DNA of 64,000 nucleotides from Sphingomonadaceae bacterium (GTDB lineage: Bacteria; Pseudomonadota; Alphaproteobacteria; Sphingomonadales; Sphingomonadaceae), in contig JAJTEF010000009.1 of the NCBI GenBank assembly GCA_021300355.1, positions 1 through 64,000 on the forward strand. The letters run 5' to 3'. The position numbers and the translations under genes were made by a program. Shown here piece by piece: positions 37,237 to 47,222 of the stretch (within the stretch, counting starts at the first letter, position 1; each line of letters opens with the position of its first letter). Under the pieces are notes generated by a model. The model searched no databases and had not been told where the DNA came from. It worked only from the letters and a program-made list of their open reading frames with translations.

Positions 37237-38721
37237 TTATTCGCCAGCCTTCTTGGATTTATATTTTCTGGCGTCCGCAAAATAGCGGCCAAGCGCAATG
37301 TGCAGGTCAGCGTCATCCGCCGCGCCGCCAAGCTCCGTCTTGTCCGTAAGCTCATCATCAGGGCCGTGATAAACGCTGCCCAGAAACTTTTGCATCAGTT
37401 CCAGATCGGCAAACGAACCGCCTACCATCAGTGCCGGCACGCCCTTTTGTGCGAGCGCCCAGCCGTCCTGCCGTTGGATAAAGGCATTTGCGTCAGTTGA
37501 ACTTTCAATCGCCCTGCCTGTCTTTTTTGCCACCGCCTCAACCGTGGCGTCCAATGAAGTGGTTCCGCGACCGATGATCGCAACTTTTGACCCGCGTGGC
37601 GCAATCGCGATTGTGTCAACGTTTAGCGAAATCACTATCTGGTCAACCGGCAAAGCTGGTTTTTCAGCAAAAGCATAAGCCCCCAATAGGCCGCTCTCTT
37701 CCGCAGTCGTCGCAACAAAATAAATATCGCGATCATGCTTTTTCTTCGCCAAGCTTTCCGCGATTTCGTTCAGCACGGCAATTCCGCTGGCATTGTCCAC
37801 GGCACCATTACAAATTCGGTCAGGCGCACCTTCTGGCGCGCAAATACCCAAATGGTCCCAATGTCCCATGAACAAAACAGCGCCGCTTCCCTTTTTACGA
37901 CCAGCAATTTTACCAACAACGTTTGAGCTGTTGAACCGGTAAATGTCCGTCGTGACTTTGAAATCTGCGTCAATACCCAGTGGCTCGCCCGCATAATCGC
38001 TGGCCTTGGCATGTGCGCGCAATTTATCCCAATCTTGCCCGGCGCCGGTTATCATCGCGACCGCAAACTCGGCGCTCATGGCCCCTTCCAGCGGCGCGCG
38101 CTTTTCGCGGCTCTCCAGCGCGACAGGGCGCGATAGCAACAAACGTCTTAGTGACGGCCAACTTCCCTGCCCGTCGCCAATGAAGATAACCGCCTCCGCC
38201 CCCGCAGCGATCAGCGCTTCGCGCCGCGCGCGGGGTGACTTCATATTGTTTGGCACATTTTCGGCGTCAAACAGCACAAGGGCAGCTTTGCCCGCAACAT
38301 CGGCCGCAACCGAACCATCGGCCTTGACCCCTGCACCGGTAAAGATAAGCGGCAAATCTGTCCGCGCATAATCGGCCTGCTTACCAATCAGGATGATTTC
38401 TTGGGAAGCAATGCGCAGTTTGCGGCCCTTGGCCGTAAATGCATATTCCGCACTGCCCTGCCCGCGCTGGATCAATGGAACGGCATCAAACCAACCGCCG
38501 TCGGTCGCCGCGGGCTTTAAACCTGATGTCGCCCATTGCTGCGCAATATACTGAACCGTTTTTGCCTCGCCTTCAGTGCCGGGTTTACGGCCTTCGAACG
38601 CATCGCTCGCCAAAATTTCGATATGTGCGCGCAGGTCCGCTTCGCTCACCGCTTTGGCGTGCACCGAACCCGCGGACATTGCTGCAAAACTGACAAAGAC
38701 TGCAAAATGGGCAAGACGCAT
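37237..38721 (-). CDS. Secreted M28-family zinc metallopeptidase
   Basis: A 494-aa protein with a signal peptide (MRLAHFAVFVSFAAMSAGSVHA). A PA-type insert is likely in the middle (ADVAGKAALVLFDAENVP). The two-zinc catalytic domain has MGHWDHLGI, NGAVDNASGIAVL and ATTAEESGLLGAYAF, which supply zinc ligands and the general-base glutamate. Members are aminopeptidases or carboxypeptidases acting in the periplasm or outside. The 5' end overlaps the upstream citE-like ORF by 76 nt. GGAG lies 9 nt before the ATG. Confidence 0.85.
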   Translation of the reverse strand: MRLAHFAVFVSFAAMSAGSVHAKAVSEADLRAHIEILASDAFEGRKPGTEGEAKTVQYIAQQWATSGLKPAATDGGWFDAVPLIQRGQGSAEYAFTAKGRKLRIASQEIILIGKQADYARTDLPLIFTGAGVKADGSVAADVAGKAALVLFDAENVPNNMKSPRARREALIAAGAEAVIFIGDGQGSWPSLRRLLLSRPVALESREKRAPLEGAMSAEFAVAMITGAGQDWDKLRAHAKASDYAGEPLGIDADFKVTTDIYRFNSSNVVGKIAGRKKGSGAVLFMGHWDHLGICAPEGAPDRICNGAVDNASGIAVLNEIAESLAKKKHDRDIYFVATTAEESGLLGAYAFAEKPALPVDQIVISLNVDTIAIAPRGSKVAIIGRGTTSLDATVEAVAKKTGRAIESSTDANAFIQRQDGWALAQKGVPALMVGGSFADLELMQKFLGSVYHGPDDELTDKTELGGAADDADLHIALGRYFADARKYKSKKAGE

Positions 38722-39503
38722 AAATGATCGCTCCGTACATGCATCGATTCAATCATGCGACCCTTAAACCGCTGCGCGCCCCCTCGGCTCGCCGCAATTA
38801 ATTCCTCCGCCTCGGCCACTGCAGCGGCATCGGCGCCAAAGGCCCGATTGGCTATAGCGATTTGATTGGGGTGAATAAGCGTTTTGCCCGTGAAACCGTA
38901 AGTTGCGCCTTGGCGGCATTCGGCATCGAAGCCGTCCATGTCATCCAGCCGGTTGCACACGCCGTCAAAACGCGGCTTGCCCGATGCGGATGCGGCGAGC
39001 ACGATGGTCTGCAGCGCAAGCTCCAGCCCTTCGCGCAATGGGCCGGGCCGAATACCGGTTTCCGCCGCAATGTCATTTGTGCCCGCAATCAATCCTGCAA
39101 CCATAGGATGCGCCGCAATCTCGCGCGCGGCATATAATCCCGTTGGCGTTTCGATCATCGCCAACATGGGCTTGCCAGCATCGGGTATGTCGTCTGGGCC
39201 TTCGACCTTAGGGACAACAATGAAGTTCGCGCGGCTTTGCGCCAAAGCGGCGATGTCGTCGACATGATATACGCTGTCGGCGCCGTTTGCCCGTATGGCG
39301 ATTATTTTGCCTGCGACCCCGTCTGCGGCATATTGCACAGCTGCCGCACGCGCATCCGCCTTTGACTCATGTGGGACGGCATCTTCCAAATCGATGATCA
39401 GCATATCTGCATCTAATGACCGCGCTTTTTCCAAAGCGCGTGCATTGGATGCCGGCATATAAAGCGCCGACCGCGTAAATTTCAGCTGCTGCAAGATATC
39501 CAT
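38646..39503 (-). CDS. CitE-like HpcH/HpaI aldolase / acyl-CoA lyase
   Basis: A 285-aa TIM-barrel lyase of the citrate lyase beta / malyl-CoA lyase family. It has RSALYMPASNARALEKA, DMLIIDLEDAVP with the Mg-binding acidic residues, and a central LAMIETPTGLYAA. The tail GKTLIHPNQIAIANRAF is diagnostic. I prefer the start at 39503 because GGGAG sits just upstream. After MHVRS the frame continues for ~24 unusual residues into the next gene, so the 3' end may have lost its own stop. The substrate (malyl-, citramalyl- or methylmalyl-CoA) is undecided. Confidence 0.83.
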   Translation of the reverse strand: MDILQQLKFTRSALYMPASNARALEKARSLDADMLIIDLEDAVPHESKADARAAAVQYAADGVAGKIIAIRANGADSVYHVDDIAALAQSRANFIVVPKVEGPDDIPDAGKPMLAMIETPTGLYAAREIAAHPMVAGLIAGTNDIAAETGIRPGPLREGLELALQTIVLAASASGKPRFDGVCNRLDDMDGFDAECRQGATYGFTGKTLIHPNQIAIANRAFGADAAAVAEAEELIAASRGGAQRFKGRMIESMHVRSDHLCVLPILQSLSVLQQCPRVRCTPKR

Positions 39504-39639
39504 GTTCGCTCCCATATTGTCGGCCTGCGCATGCTCCCTGCGTAACCGCGATGAAATGGTAAACCCCCTCGATCGTTTTCATGAAACTATTTGTTAAACC
39601 CACCGAATTACAGCTCACTATTAAAAGGGAGAGCGTTCT

Positions 39640-40554
39640 ATGGAATATTTTTTCGGTTTACTCGCGCTGATAGTCCTCATTTTTGTGATGATGGGCGTGA
39701 CCGTTGTGCAGCAAGGCTTTGTTTTCACAATTGAGCGGTTCGGGCGTTATACCTATTCCGCGCAACCCGGGTTGACCGCCATCATCCCGTTCTTTGATCG
39801 CGTTGGCCGCAAGGTAAACGTCATGGAGCAAGTTCTCGACATTCCAGGGCAAGAGATCATCACAAAGGATAACGCCATGGTCGGCGTTGATGCTGTGGTT
39901 TTCTTCCAAGTCCTCGACGCAGCCAAAGCCGCATATGAAGTGTCCGACCTATATATCGCCATCATGCAAATCACGACAACCAATTTGCGCACCGTGATGG
40001 GCAGCATGGACCTTGATGAAACCTTGTCGAAACGCGATAATATCAATGGCCGCCTGCTGTCGGTGGTGGACCACGCTACCAGCCCATGGGCTGTTAAAAT
40101 CACGCGTGTTGAGGTGAAAGATATTCGCCCGCCGGCCGATATCTCCAACGCAATGGCGCGGCAGATGAAGGCAGAGCGTGAAAAGCGCGCGCAAATCCTT
40201 GAAGCAGAGGGCATGCGCGCCGCAGAAATCCTGCGTGCTGAAGGTGAAAAGCAAGGCGCCATCCTTCAGGCCGAGGGCCGCAAGGAAGCGGCATTCCGTG
40301 ACGCCGAAGCCCGCGAACGCGAAGCAGAGGCCGAGGCGAAGGCAACAGTCATGGTTTCCGATTCCATCGCGACATCGGGCACGCAGGCGCTGAATTACTT
40401 CATCGCGCAGAAATACACCGAAGCCATCAGCAAGTTCGCAACATCACCCAATGCAAAAACCATTTTGTTCCCTGTAGAAGCCACACAGTTGATCGGGACG
40501 CTCGGCGGAATTGGCGAACTGGCCAAGGAAGCGCTCGCGACAAAAGAAAAGTGA
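39640..40554 (+). CDS. SPFH/Band-7 membrane protein (stomatin/QmcA type)
   Basis: A 304-aa protein. One N-terminal membrane helix (LLALIVLIFVMMGVTVV) is followed by an SPFH domain (RFGRYTYSAQPGLTAIIPFFD, residues 30-180). A long Ala/Glu/Arg-rich coiled coil of EAEGMRAAEILRAEGEKQ type comes next. Such proteins form ring-like oligomers in the inner membrane and scaffold proteases or lipid domains. A good ribosome-binding site, GGGAGAG, precedes the ATG. The NfeD-like gene downstream is its usual partner. Confidence 0.9.
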   Translation: MEYFFGLLALIVLIFVMMGVTVVQQGFVFTIERFGRYTYSAQPGLTAIIPFFDRVGRKVNVMEQVLDIPGQEIITKDNAMVGVDAVVFFQVLDAAKAAYEVSDLYIAIMQITTTNLRTVMGSMDLDETLSKRDNINGRLLSVVDHATSPWAVKITRVEVKDIRPPADISNAMARQMKAEREKRAQILEAEGMRAAEILRAEGEKQGAILQAEGRKEAAFRDAEAREREAEAEAKATVMVSDSIATSGTQALNYFIAQKYTEAISKFATSPNAKTILFPVEATQLIGTLGGIGELAKEALATKEK

Positions 40555-40749
40555 AGCCTGTGGGACGGAGACAAAGCCCGTCGTCCTGAGCAACAATCGC
40601 AAGCCGATTGTGCCCGTCGAAGGACGCATGTAAGACAGACGCTGCGCTCCACCGACACGCGCCCTTCGACTTTCGTCAGCGCGGGCGCTCTGACGGCTCA
40701 GGGCTACGGTAAGATCTGCAGTTAAGACATCGAAATTACGGAGTAAGAC
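40555..40749. repeat. Intergenic region with sphingomonad-type dispersed repeat
   Basis: Between the SPFH and NfeD genes lies GTCCTGAGC...ACAATCG-CAAGC-CGATTGT...GTCGAAGGAC. The inner 7-bp hairpin is perfect and the outer arms are partly complementary. CCCTTCGACT and CTCAGGGC blocks follow. The look is that of a multi-copy intergenic repeat inserted in an otherwise tight gene pair. No coding sequence is seen. Confidence 0.5.
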
Positions 40750-41202
40750 ATGGCAGAATGGCTCGACACAATTTCAACGCACTGGTTCTGGCTCTCGCTG
40801 GGGTTGGTGCTCGGCGTTGCCGAAATGGTTGCGCCCGGCTTCTTCCTGATGTGGCTTGGTCTTGCCGCGTTGATTGTCGGTGGGTTGGATTACTTCCTTC
40901 CCATCACCGTCGCCAATCAAGTCGCAATGTTTGCCATATTGTCGGTGTTAACGGTCTTTGCCGGCAAAAAGTTCCTGCGGGAAAACCCCATCGAAACTGA
41001 GGACGCAAAGTTGAACGACCGCGGCGCGCGGTTGACGGGTGAAATCGTGACCGTGGTCGAAGCGATCACAAACGGCCATGGCCGCGTTAAGGTGGGCGAC
41101 AGCGTCTGGTCCGCCCGCGGCGTCGATGCCGCAATAGGATCCCGTGTGCGCGTCACAGGCGCTGACGGCGCGGTGTTGTTGGTTGAAGGCGGCCTCGACT
41201 AA
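40750..41202 (+). CDS. NfeD-family membrane protein
   Basis: A 150-aa protein. Three hydrophobic segments lie in the first ~85 residues (FWLSLGLVLGVAEMVAPGFFL, LAALIVGGLDYFLP, MFAILSVLTVFAG). A small OB-fold domain follows (LTGEIVTVVEAITNGHGRVKVGDSVW). NfeD proteins pair with SPFH proteins such as the one just upstream, and the two probably act as one membrane complex. GGAG lies upstream of the ATG. Confidence 0.88.
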   Translation: MAEWLDTISTHWFWLSLGLVLGVAEMVAPGFFLMWLGLAALIVGGLDYFLPITVANQVAMFAILSVLTVFAGKKFLRENPIETEDAKLNDRGARLTGEIVTVVEAITNGHGRVKVGDSVWSARGVDAAIGSRVRVTGADGAVLLVEGGLD

Positions 41203-41245
41203 TCGAAGGACGCAATCGACCCACCTTTTTTGAACCCAACGCGCT

Positions 41246-41698
41246 CTAAATCAGGTCAAGGCTCGCGCGATCGGGCTCGATAAAGCCCCGCCGCGCGTTC
41301 ACCGAAAACAGCCGCTCCTTCGAATAAAATTGAAGCGGCAGGTCCCGGCGTCCCCGGTGGGAAAGCAGCAGAGCGTTCACGGCCTCGTGCAACGGCAGCT
41401 GCATCCCAACCTCTGCCAGATGTGCCTTCACGCCCGCGATATACACCTGCGTAATCGTCTCATGATAGCCTTGGGTATCGTCATTCACGCCGCCGACGGC
41501 CTCGTTATAGGCCGAAATAATGGCGGGCAGTGCACGCGCAATCGCGATATCCGGCCGATTGCGCACCAGCCACGTACACGCCGCCAGATGCGCTTCATGC
41601 GTCCAATCCGCGCGTGGTAAGCTACGCGCAAGCAAGCCTTCGCCGATCGCGATGACCGCAGCGTCATCTTCAAACAGGCGAATGGAATATTCAGACAT
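41246..41698 (-). CDS. Conserved hypothetical protein, family not recognised
   Basis: A 150-aa, probably soluble and mostly helical protein. I do not recognise a named domain. Visible conserved-looking features are DWTHEAHLAACTWL, which has two histidines, and GYHETITQVYIAG, which has another histidine and a glutamate. They could form a metal or substrate site. No signal peptide or membrane segment is seen. It is a single gene between convergent nfeD and the pckA 3' end, so there is no context for a function. Confidence 0.65.
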   Translation of the reverse strand: MSEYSIRLFEDDAAVIAIGEGLLARSLPRADWTHEAHLAACTWLVRNRPDIAIARALPAIISAYNEAVGGVNDDTQGYHETITQVYIAGVKAHLAEVGMQLPLHEAVNALLLSHRGRRDLPLQFYSKERLFSVNARRGFIEPDRASLDLI

Positions 41699-41737
41699 TA
41701 TCGGACCTTCTGCGTTGTCCGATGATGTTCGGACGGG

Positions 41738-43339
41738 TTAAGCGACCTTTGGTGCCGACTGCCTTACACCTTCGTCAACATGATCTGCAAATTGCGCGAA
41801 GTTGTCGACGAACTGCTGAGCAAGTCCGCGTGCCGTCACATCATATTCCGCCTTGTCCGCCCAAGCTTCGCGCGGATCAAGGATGCCGCTGTCGACGCCC
41901 GGAACTGCAACGGGGAATTCAAAACCAAAATTCTGATCCTTACGGAATTCTGCGTTATTCAGGCTTCCGTCCAGCGCAGCGTTGAGCAAGGCCCGTGTTG
42001 CCTTGATTGGCATACGGCTGATGCCGGGCATCGTTGCTTTGCCACCCGTCCAGCCGGTGTTGACCAACCAGCATTGTACCGCACCCTTGGCGATCCGTTC
42101 TTTCAACAAATTGCCATAAATGCTTGGGTGACGCGGCATGAATGGCGCGCCAAAGCAGGTGGAGAATGTGGCTTCGGGCTCAGTCACCCCGATTTCTGTG
42201 CCAGCGACACGCGCCGTGTAACCCGACAGGAAGTGGTACATGGCCTGATCCGGCGTGAGGCGCGCGATTGGAGGCAAAACGCCATAAGCGTCCGCGGTCA
42301 GAAAGATGATCGTCTTGGGAACTGGCCCCATATTCTTTTCAGATGTGTTCGGAATGAACTCAATTGGATAAGAACCACGGCTGTTTTCCGCGAGGCTATT
42401 GTCGTCGAAATCCAGTTCACGGGTTTCCGGGTCGATAACGACATTTTCAAGCACCGTTCCGAAACGCTTTGTCGTGGCAAAGATTTCCGGCTCGGCTTCT
42501 TCCGAGAGGCGGATCATTTTTGCGTAGCAACCGCCTTCAAAGTTAAACACCGCAGTGTCGGACCAACCATGTTCATCGTCACCAATCAGTGTGCGGCTTG
42601 CGTCTGCAGACAATGTCGTCTTGCCGGTGCCTGACAGCCCAAAGAATACCGCAGTGTCGCCATCCGCGCCGATATTGGCGGAGCAATGCATTGGCATCAC
42701 GCCCTTCACCGGCAACAGGTAATTGAGGATGCCGAAAACCGACTTCTTCATTTCGCCCGCATAAGCAGTGCCACCGATCAGAATGAGCTTTTCGGTGAAG
42801 TTCACAGCGATAACAGTCTCGCTGCGGCAACCATGACGCGCAGGGTCTGCACGGAAACTTGGCAAATCGATAATGGTATATTCCGGTACAAAGCTGGTCA
42901 GCTCTTCCTGCGTCGGGCGCACCAGCAAGGTGCGGATGAACAGATTGTGCCATGCAAATTCGTTAATTACGCGTACATTGACGCGGTGCTCTGGCTGCGA
43001 ACCACCGAACAGGTCCGCGACGTACAATTTGTCCTTGCCACCAAGCGCGGCAATGAAATCTTCTTTCAGCGCAGCAAAATGCGCAGGGTCCATCGGGACG
43101 TTGGTTTTACCCCACCAAATGCTGTTTTCGGTTTCGGCGTCACGCACGATAAACTTGTCTTTGGCAGAGCGCCCTGTATGCGCACCCGTTTTTACCACGA
43201 GCGGACCGTTTTTGGCCAAAATGCCTTCATCATTCGCCAGCGCGGCTTCCACCAAAGGCGCTGTGCCGAGGTTGCAATGCAGCTGCGCCTTTGTGTCAAA
43301 ACCTTGTTGCGAAAGCGAGATATTTAAAGGTGTCGACAT
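41738..43339 (-). CDS. pckA: Phosphoenolpyruvate carboxykinase (ATP)
   Basis: A 533-aa gluconeogenic enzyme that turns oxaloacetate and ATP into PEP. The PEPCK-specific segment is [18 protein letters not shown]. The P-loop is [15 protein letters not shown]. The kinase-2 type motif is [10 protein letters not shown], and the substrate-binding arginine lies in the N-terminal part ([14 protein letters not shown]). It is divergent from the chvI operon, a conserved alphaproteobacterial arrangement. A palindrome GCATACGTATGC in the intergenic region may be an operator. Confidence 0.95.
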   Translation of the reverse strand: MSTPLNISLSQQGFDTKAQLHCNLGTAPLVEAALANDEGILAKNGPLVVKTGAHTGRSAKDKFIVRDAETENSIWWGKTNVPMDPAHFAALKEDFIAALGGKDKLYVADLFGGSQPEHRVNVRVINEFAWHNLFIRTLLVRPTQEELTSFVPEYTIIDLPSFRADPARHGCRSETVIAVNFTEKLILIGGTAYAGEMKKSVFGILNYLLPVKGVMPMHCSANIGADGDTAVFFGLSGTGKTTLSADASRTLIGDDEHGWSDTAVFNFEGGCYAKMIRLSEEAEPEIFATTKRFGTVLENVVIDPETRELDFDDNSLAENSRGSYPIEFIPNTSEKNMGPVPKTIIFLTADAYGVLPPIARLTPDQAMYHFLSGYTARVAGTEIGVTEPEATFSTCFGAPFMPRHPSIYGNLLKERIAKGAVQCWLVNTGWTGGKATMPGISRMPIKATRALLNAALDGSLNNAEFRKDQNFGFEFPVAVPGVDSGILDPREAWADKAEYDVTARGLAQQFVDNFAQFADHVDEGVRQSAPKVA

Positions 43340-43370
43340 TGGCTACTCCGGCAAAAGTTGCGAATCTAGG

Positions 43371-43382
43371 GCATACGTATGC
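43371..43382. promoter_or_regulatory. Palindrome between pckA and chvI, candidate operator
   Basis: GCATACGTATGC is a perfect 12-bp palindrome 32 nt upstream of the pckA start and ~150 nt upstream of chvI. It is placed where a regulator of either gene could bind. ChvI itself is an obvious candidate, but nothing in the sequence proves it. Confidence 0.35.
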
Positions 43383-43530
43383 ACTGTTCCGCTGGAGCCG
43401 GTATACGATGGAGGCAACGAGGTCAAATGTGGTTCATTATTTAGTGGCAAAAGAGCCTCAATAACCCGTCACATTGGCACCAAGAGAGCAAGTGATTGAA
43501 CCGAAGCCATTGCCCCCCTATAGTTGGCCT

Positions 43531-44238
43531 ATGAGTGCAACCATCGCCTTGGTCGACGACGACCGAAACATCCTGACGTCTGTGTCAATCGCTATGCAAG
43601 CAGAAGGCTATGTAACCCGGATATATTCCGATGGCGAAACCGCGTTGAAGGCCATGCTCGAAAACCCTGCAGATCTTGGCATTTTCGACATCAAAATGCC
43701 GCGCATGGACGGCCTCGAATTGCTGCGGCGGTTGCGCGAAAAAAGCGATATGCCGGTTATCTTTCTGACATCTAAAGATGAAGAGCTGGATGAAGCACTT
43801 GGCCTGGCCATGGGTGCCGACGATTATATCACCAAGCCTTTTTCCCAACGCTTGTTGGTGGCGCGCGTGAAAGCCATATTGCGCCGCGCCACTTATGACC
43901 GCGGCGTCAGCAGCGGCGACGCTGAGCCTGAGCTTGAACCAATGGTGCGGGGCAAGCTGCAAATGGATCCCGCGCGGCACCATGTAAAATGGGATGGGAA
44001 GTCGCTGACGCTAACGGTGACCGAGTTTATGATATTGGAAGCGCTCGCCAATCGGCCGGGCGTTGTGCGCACACGTGATCAGCTCATGGACGCCGCATAT
44101 CAGGATGACGTGTATGTCGACGACCGCACCATCGACAGCCATATCAAAAGGCTGCGGCGCAAGTTGCGTGAAGTCGATGCCGAATTTGCGGCCATAGATA
44201 CGCTTTACGGTGCAGGATATCGCTTTGCAGACAGCTGA
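43531..44238 (+). CDS. chvI: Two-component response regulator ChvI
   Basis: A 235-aa OmpR-type regulator. The receiver domain has [16 protein letters not shown], with the phospho-acceptor Asp near residue 53 in [12 protein letters not shown] and the lysine in YITKPFSQ. A winged-helix DNA-binding domain covers the C-terminal ~100 residues ([20 protein letters not shown]). ChvI responds to the envelope/acid sensor ChvG in alphaproteobacteria. ATG at 43531 gives the conserved N-terminus. It overlaps chvG by 29 nt. Confidence 0.93.
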   Translation: MSATIALVDDDRNILTSVSIAMQAEGYVTRIYSDGETALKAMLENPADLGIFDIKMPRMDGLELLRRLREKSDMPVIFLTSKDEELDEALGLAMGADDYITKPFSQRLLVARVKAILRRATYDRGVSSGDAEPELEPMVRGKLQMDPARHHVKWDGKSLTLTVTEFMILEALANRPGVVRTRDQLMDAAYQDDVYVDDRTIDSHIKRLRRKLREVDAEFAAIDTLYGAGYRFADS

Positions 44239-45787
44239 GCCCGCTGATCTTCAGCTGGGATGGAGCCGGGGGCTTTCGCTCACCGCCCGCATCCTTGCTG
44301 TAAATCTCTTCGTCTTGGCGCTGCTGGGCGCAGGGCTGTTTTTCCTCGACAGCTACCGCGTACGCCTGATTGCGGAACGCGGAGACGCTGCGCGGCGTCA
44401 GGCAACGTTCCTTGCCGAAAGCCTGTCTTTGGTCGCACCCGAAAAGCGCGCCGCGTATATCTACGAATTTGGCCAAGAGCATGAATCGCGGATTCGGGTC
44501 TATGCGCAAAATGGCGAAAAGATACTGGACAGCTTCGCCGGCCGTCCGCCGACATATGTCTTCCGCGATCCTGACAAGGAACCAATACCAAAAGTCATCG
44601 CGCGCGGCATTGATAAGATGTTCGACTTTTTGGTGGGTGCCGCTGTGCTGCAGCCATTTGCGGAACCGCGCGTCGATACGGCCGATGCTTGGCAACATGT
44701 ACTAAAGCCTAAGCCAGCGGACGCAGTGTCTACGGTCGCTTTTGCCCCTGACCTCACACATGTTATCAGCGCCGGCTCTCGGTCGCGCGATGGCCGCTTT
44801 GCGGTTCTGACAACATCCAATGAACGCGATATTCGCCTATTTGTCCGGGCTGAGCGGTTCAATGTCGGGATGTTTTTTGTCATCGCGCTTGGCATTGGCA
44901 TAATGCTCTCAATATTTCTCGCGCGAACCATCGTGCGTCCGCTTCGGCATCTGTCGCGCGCGGCGGTCAAGGTGCGGCTTGGCCGCGCTCAGGAAGTCAC
45001 CGTTCCGCGCCTGCCCTCGCGCCGTGATGAAATCGGCATGCTTGCACGCGCACTGTCCGACATGAGCATTGCGCTTAGGCAGCGTATTGACGCGACAGAA
45101 GCATTTGCAGCGGATGTCGCGCATGAGATTAAGAACCCGCTGGCGTCCTTACGGTCGGCACTGGATGGCGCAGAGCGCATTCAAGACCCGGCCCTGCGCA
45201 AACAGCTTATGGATGTCGCAAAAGCCGATGTGCAGCGCATGGACCGTTTGATCAGTGATATTTCAGACGCAAGCCGCGTGGATTCGCAACTGGCCAAGGC
45301 AAAGTTCGAACCCATCGACTTGGGCGATATGATTGAACAATTGCTTCAGGCGCGCGAAGACCGTGGCAGCGACAAGGATGTGAACATCGCCTTCGCACGG
45401 CCACGGCGGACAATCGCCACGGTCATGGGGGAAGATGTCCGCCTCGAACGCATGCTCACCAATCTCATCGACAACGCGGTGTCCTTTTCCCCACCGGGCG
45501 CAGTCGTGGAAATATCGGCTACGCTGGCCGACGAAGAAGTGATTATTCGCATCAGCGATGAAGGCCCCGGCGTTCCGCCGCAGGAACGAGAAGCCATCTT
45601 CCGCCGGTTCCACAGTGAACGCCCGCCAACGGAGAATTTCGGTAAACATAGCGGGCTGGGGCTGGCCATCGCGCGCACGATTGTTGAGGGCCACCATGGC
45701 CGCATCAATGTGCGCGACCGCGTGGATGGTAAAGGCGGGGCCTGCTTTGAAATCGCCCTTCCCTGCGCAGCGGTGGCGACCCGCTAA
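44210..45787 (+). CDS. chvG: Sensor histidine kinase ChvG
   Basis: A 525-aa inner-membrane kinase. It has two membrane helices (about 27-46 and 220-238) around a ~170-residue periplasmic sensor domain. A HAMP domain follows ([18 protein letters not shown]). The dimerisation and phosphorylation domain has H305 in [19 protein letters not shown]. The ATPase has [22 protein letters not shown] and [13 protein letters not shown]. It starts with GTG inside the chvI 3' end, so translation is coupled. Its TAA overlaps the hprK ATG. Confidence 0.93.
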   Translation: MQDIALQTAEPADLQLGWSRGLSLTARILAVNLFVLALLGAGLFFLDSYRVRLIAERGDAARRQATFLAESLSLVAPEKRAAYIYEFGQEHESRIRVYAQNGEKILDSFAGRPPTYVFRDPDKEPIPKVIARGIDKMFDFLVGAAVLQPFAEPRVDTADAWQHVLKPKPADAVSTVAFAPDLTHVISAGSRSRDGRFAVLTTSNERDIRLFVRAERFNVGMFFVIALGIGIMLSIFLARTIVRPLRHLSRAAVKVRLGRAQEVTVPRLPSRRDEIGMLARALSDMSIALRQRIDATEAFAADVAHEIKNPLASLRSALDGAERIQDPALRKQLMDVAKADVQRMDRLISDISDASRVDSQLAKAKFEPIDLGDMIEQLLQAREDRGSDKDVNIAFARPRRTIATVMGEDVRLERMLTNLIDNAVSFSPPGAVVEISATLADEEVIIRISDEGPGVPPQEREAIFRRFHSERPPTENFGKHSGLGLAIARTIVEGHHGRINVRDRVDGKGGACFEIALPCAAVATR

Positions 45788-46260
45788 TGCCACAGATGAT
45801 CCATGGCACCGCGATATCCATCGGTGGCCATGCTGTGCTGATTATGGGCGAATCGGGCAGCGGCAAGTCCGATCTCGCGCTCCGGCTGATCGATCGCGGC
45901 GCTATTTTGATCAGCGATGATGTCGTTTTTCTGAAAACCCGTGACAACACCCCAATACTTACCGTCGCCCCCAATATTGCCGGAAAGATCGAAGTGCGCG
46001 GCGTCGGCATCTTTGATGTCGATTTCATAGCGTCTGCGCCGCTTCGCCTCGTCGTGGAGTTCGTTGATGCACCAGACAGATTACCTGAAGACATTGCGCA
46101 CACCACCATTGGTGATTACGTCGTTGCCGTGTCCAAGCTAAATCCATTTGAACAAAGCAGCCCGATCAAGGTCGAATATGCGTTGCGGGCAGTTCTCGAT
46201 CGCGGCGCCTTGCCCGAATTTACATCCGCCGTTTCTGCAGAAGAAAGCTTGCCATCGTGA
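45787..46260 (+). CDS. hprK: HPr kinase/phosphorylase, short alphaproteobacterial form
   Basis: A 157-aa protein that contains only the C-terminal catalytic half of classical HprK. The P-loop is MGESGSGKSDLALRL (about residue 20). The HprK signature is KIEVRGVGIFDVDF. It should phosphorylate the regulatory serine of HPr encoded four genes downstream. The N-terminal domain of Gram-positive HprK is absent, which is usual in alphaproteobacteria. Start and stop both overlap neighbours (TAATG and GTGA). Confidence 0.9.
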   Translation: MPQMIHGTAISIGGHAVLIMGESGSGKSDLALRLIDRGAILISDDVVFLKTRDNTPILTVAPNIAGKIEVRGVGIFDVDFIASAPLRLVVEFVDAPDRLPEDIAHTTIGDYVVAVSKLNPFEQSSPIKVEYALRAVLDRGALPEFTSAVSAEESLPS

Positions 46261-47222
46261 ACGCCAAAACAGCCTCTACCCCCCAAACAATATTGATTGT
46301 GACGGGCGTTTCTGGCGCAGGCAAAACCACCGTTTTGAAGGCGCTTGAAGATTTAGGTTGGGAGGCCGTCGACAATTTTCCGATCCGCCTTGCCAGCCAG
46401 TTACTTGAAATACCCGTTACCGGTCGTCAGGCGAGCCCAGATATCCCGATAGCCCTTGGCTTTGACAGCCGGACCCGCGGTTTTGACGCCGAAACGCTTA
46501 TTCAACAGATCAAACAGCTGCAGACCCAGCCCAACCTGACCATCAGGACGCTGTTTCTTGACTGCGCAGGCGTTGAAATTGAACGCCGTTATGCAGAAAC
46601 GCGTCGCCGTCACCCCGCGGCGCCGGACCGCCCGGCCATGGACGGCATCGCGATTGAACGCACGTTGATGGAGCCATTTCGGCGCTGGGCGGAAACGGTC
46701 ATCGATACCAGCAAGCTGTCTGCACATGACCTGCAACAGGCAATCCGCGAGCAGTTCAACAACGAAGCATCGCCACATTCCGTTATTACCATAACCAGCT
46801 TTGGCTATTCGCGGGGCATTCCGCACAATGCCGATCTGGTTTTTGACCTACGCTTTCTGCGCAATCCGCATTGGGACAATATACTTCGGCCGCTTACGGG
46901 TTTGGATGAAGGTGTATCGCGTTATGTCGAAGCTGACCCGGCCTATGATGCGGCGATGGAAAAGATACGCGACTTGCTCCGCTATCTTTTGCCGCTCTAT
47001 GACGCGCAAGGTAAGGCGTATGTAAACATTGCCTTTGGCTGCACCGGCGGACGTCACAGGTCCGTGCATGTGGCCGAACAATTCGGGCGTTGGTTACGTG
47101 AAGATGGCTTTGACCCAGCGGTTAACCACCGCAATCTGACCTCAAGGCCGATTGACGCAATTGAGGAGCCTGCTAACGGCGCAAATAAGAATAGCGCACC
47201 ACAGGGTAACGACATCACATGA
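46257..47222 (+). CDS. rapZ: RNase adapter/nucleotide-binding protein RapZ
   Basis: A 321-aa protein with GTG start at 46257. The P-loop is TGVSGAGKTTVLKAL. Walker-B-like and mid-protein signatures (LGFDSRTRGFD) and the C-terminal NIAFGCTGGRHRSVHVAE are diagnostic. In enterobacteria RapZ guides RNase E to the sRNA GlmZ and senses glucosamine-6-phosphate; the alphaproteobacterial role is less clear. It sits between hprK and EIIA in the conserved cluster. Confidence 0.92.
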   Translation: MNAKTASTPQTILIVTGVSGAGKTTVLKALEDLGWEAVDNFPIRLASQLLEIPVTGRQASPDIPIALGFDSRTRGFDAETLIQQIKQLQTQPNLTIRTLFLDCAGVEIERRYAETRRRHPAAPDRPAMDGIAIERTLMEPFRRWAETVIDTSKLSAHDLQQAIREQFNNEASPHSVITITSFGYSRGIPHNADLVFDLRFLRNPHWDNILRPLTGLDEGVSRYVEADPAYDAAMEKIRDLLRYLLPLYDAQGKAYVNIAFGCTGGRHRSVHVAEQFGRWLREDGFDPAVNHRNLTSRPIDAIEEPANGANKNSAPQGNDIT

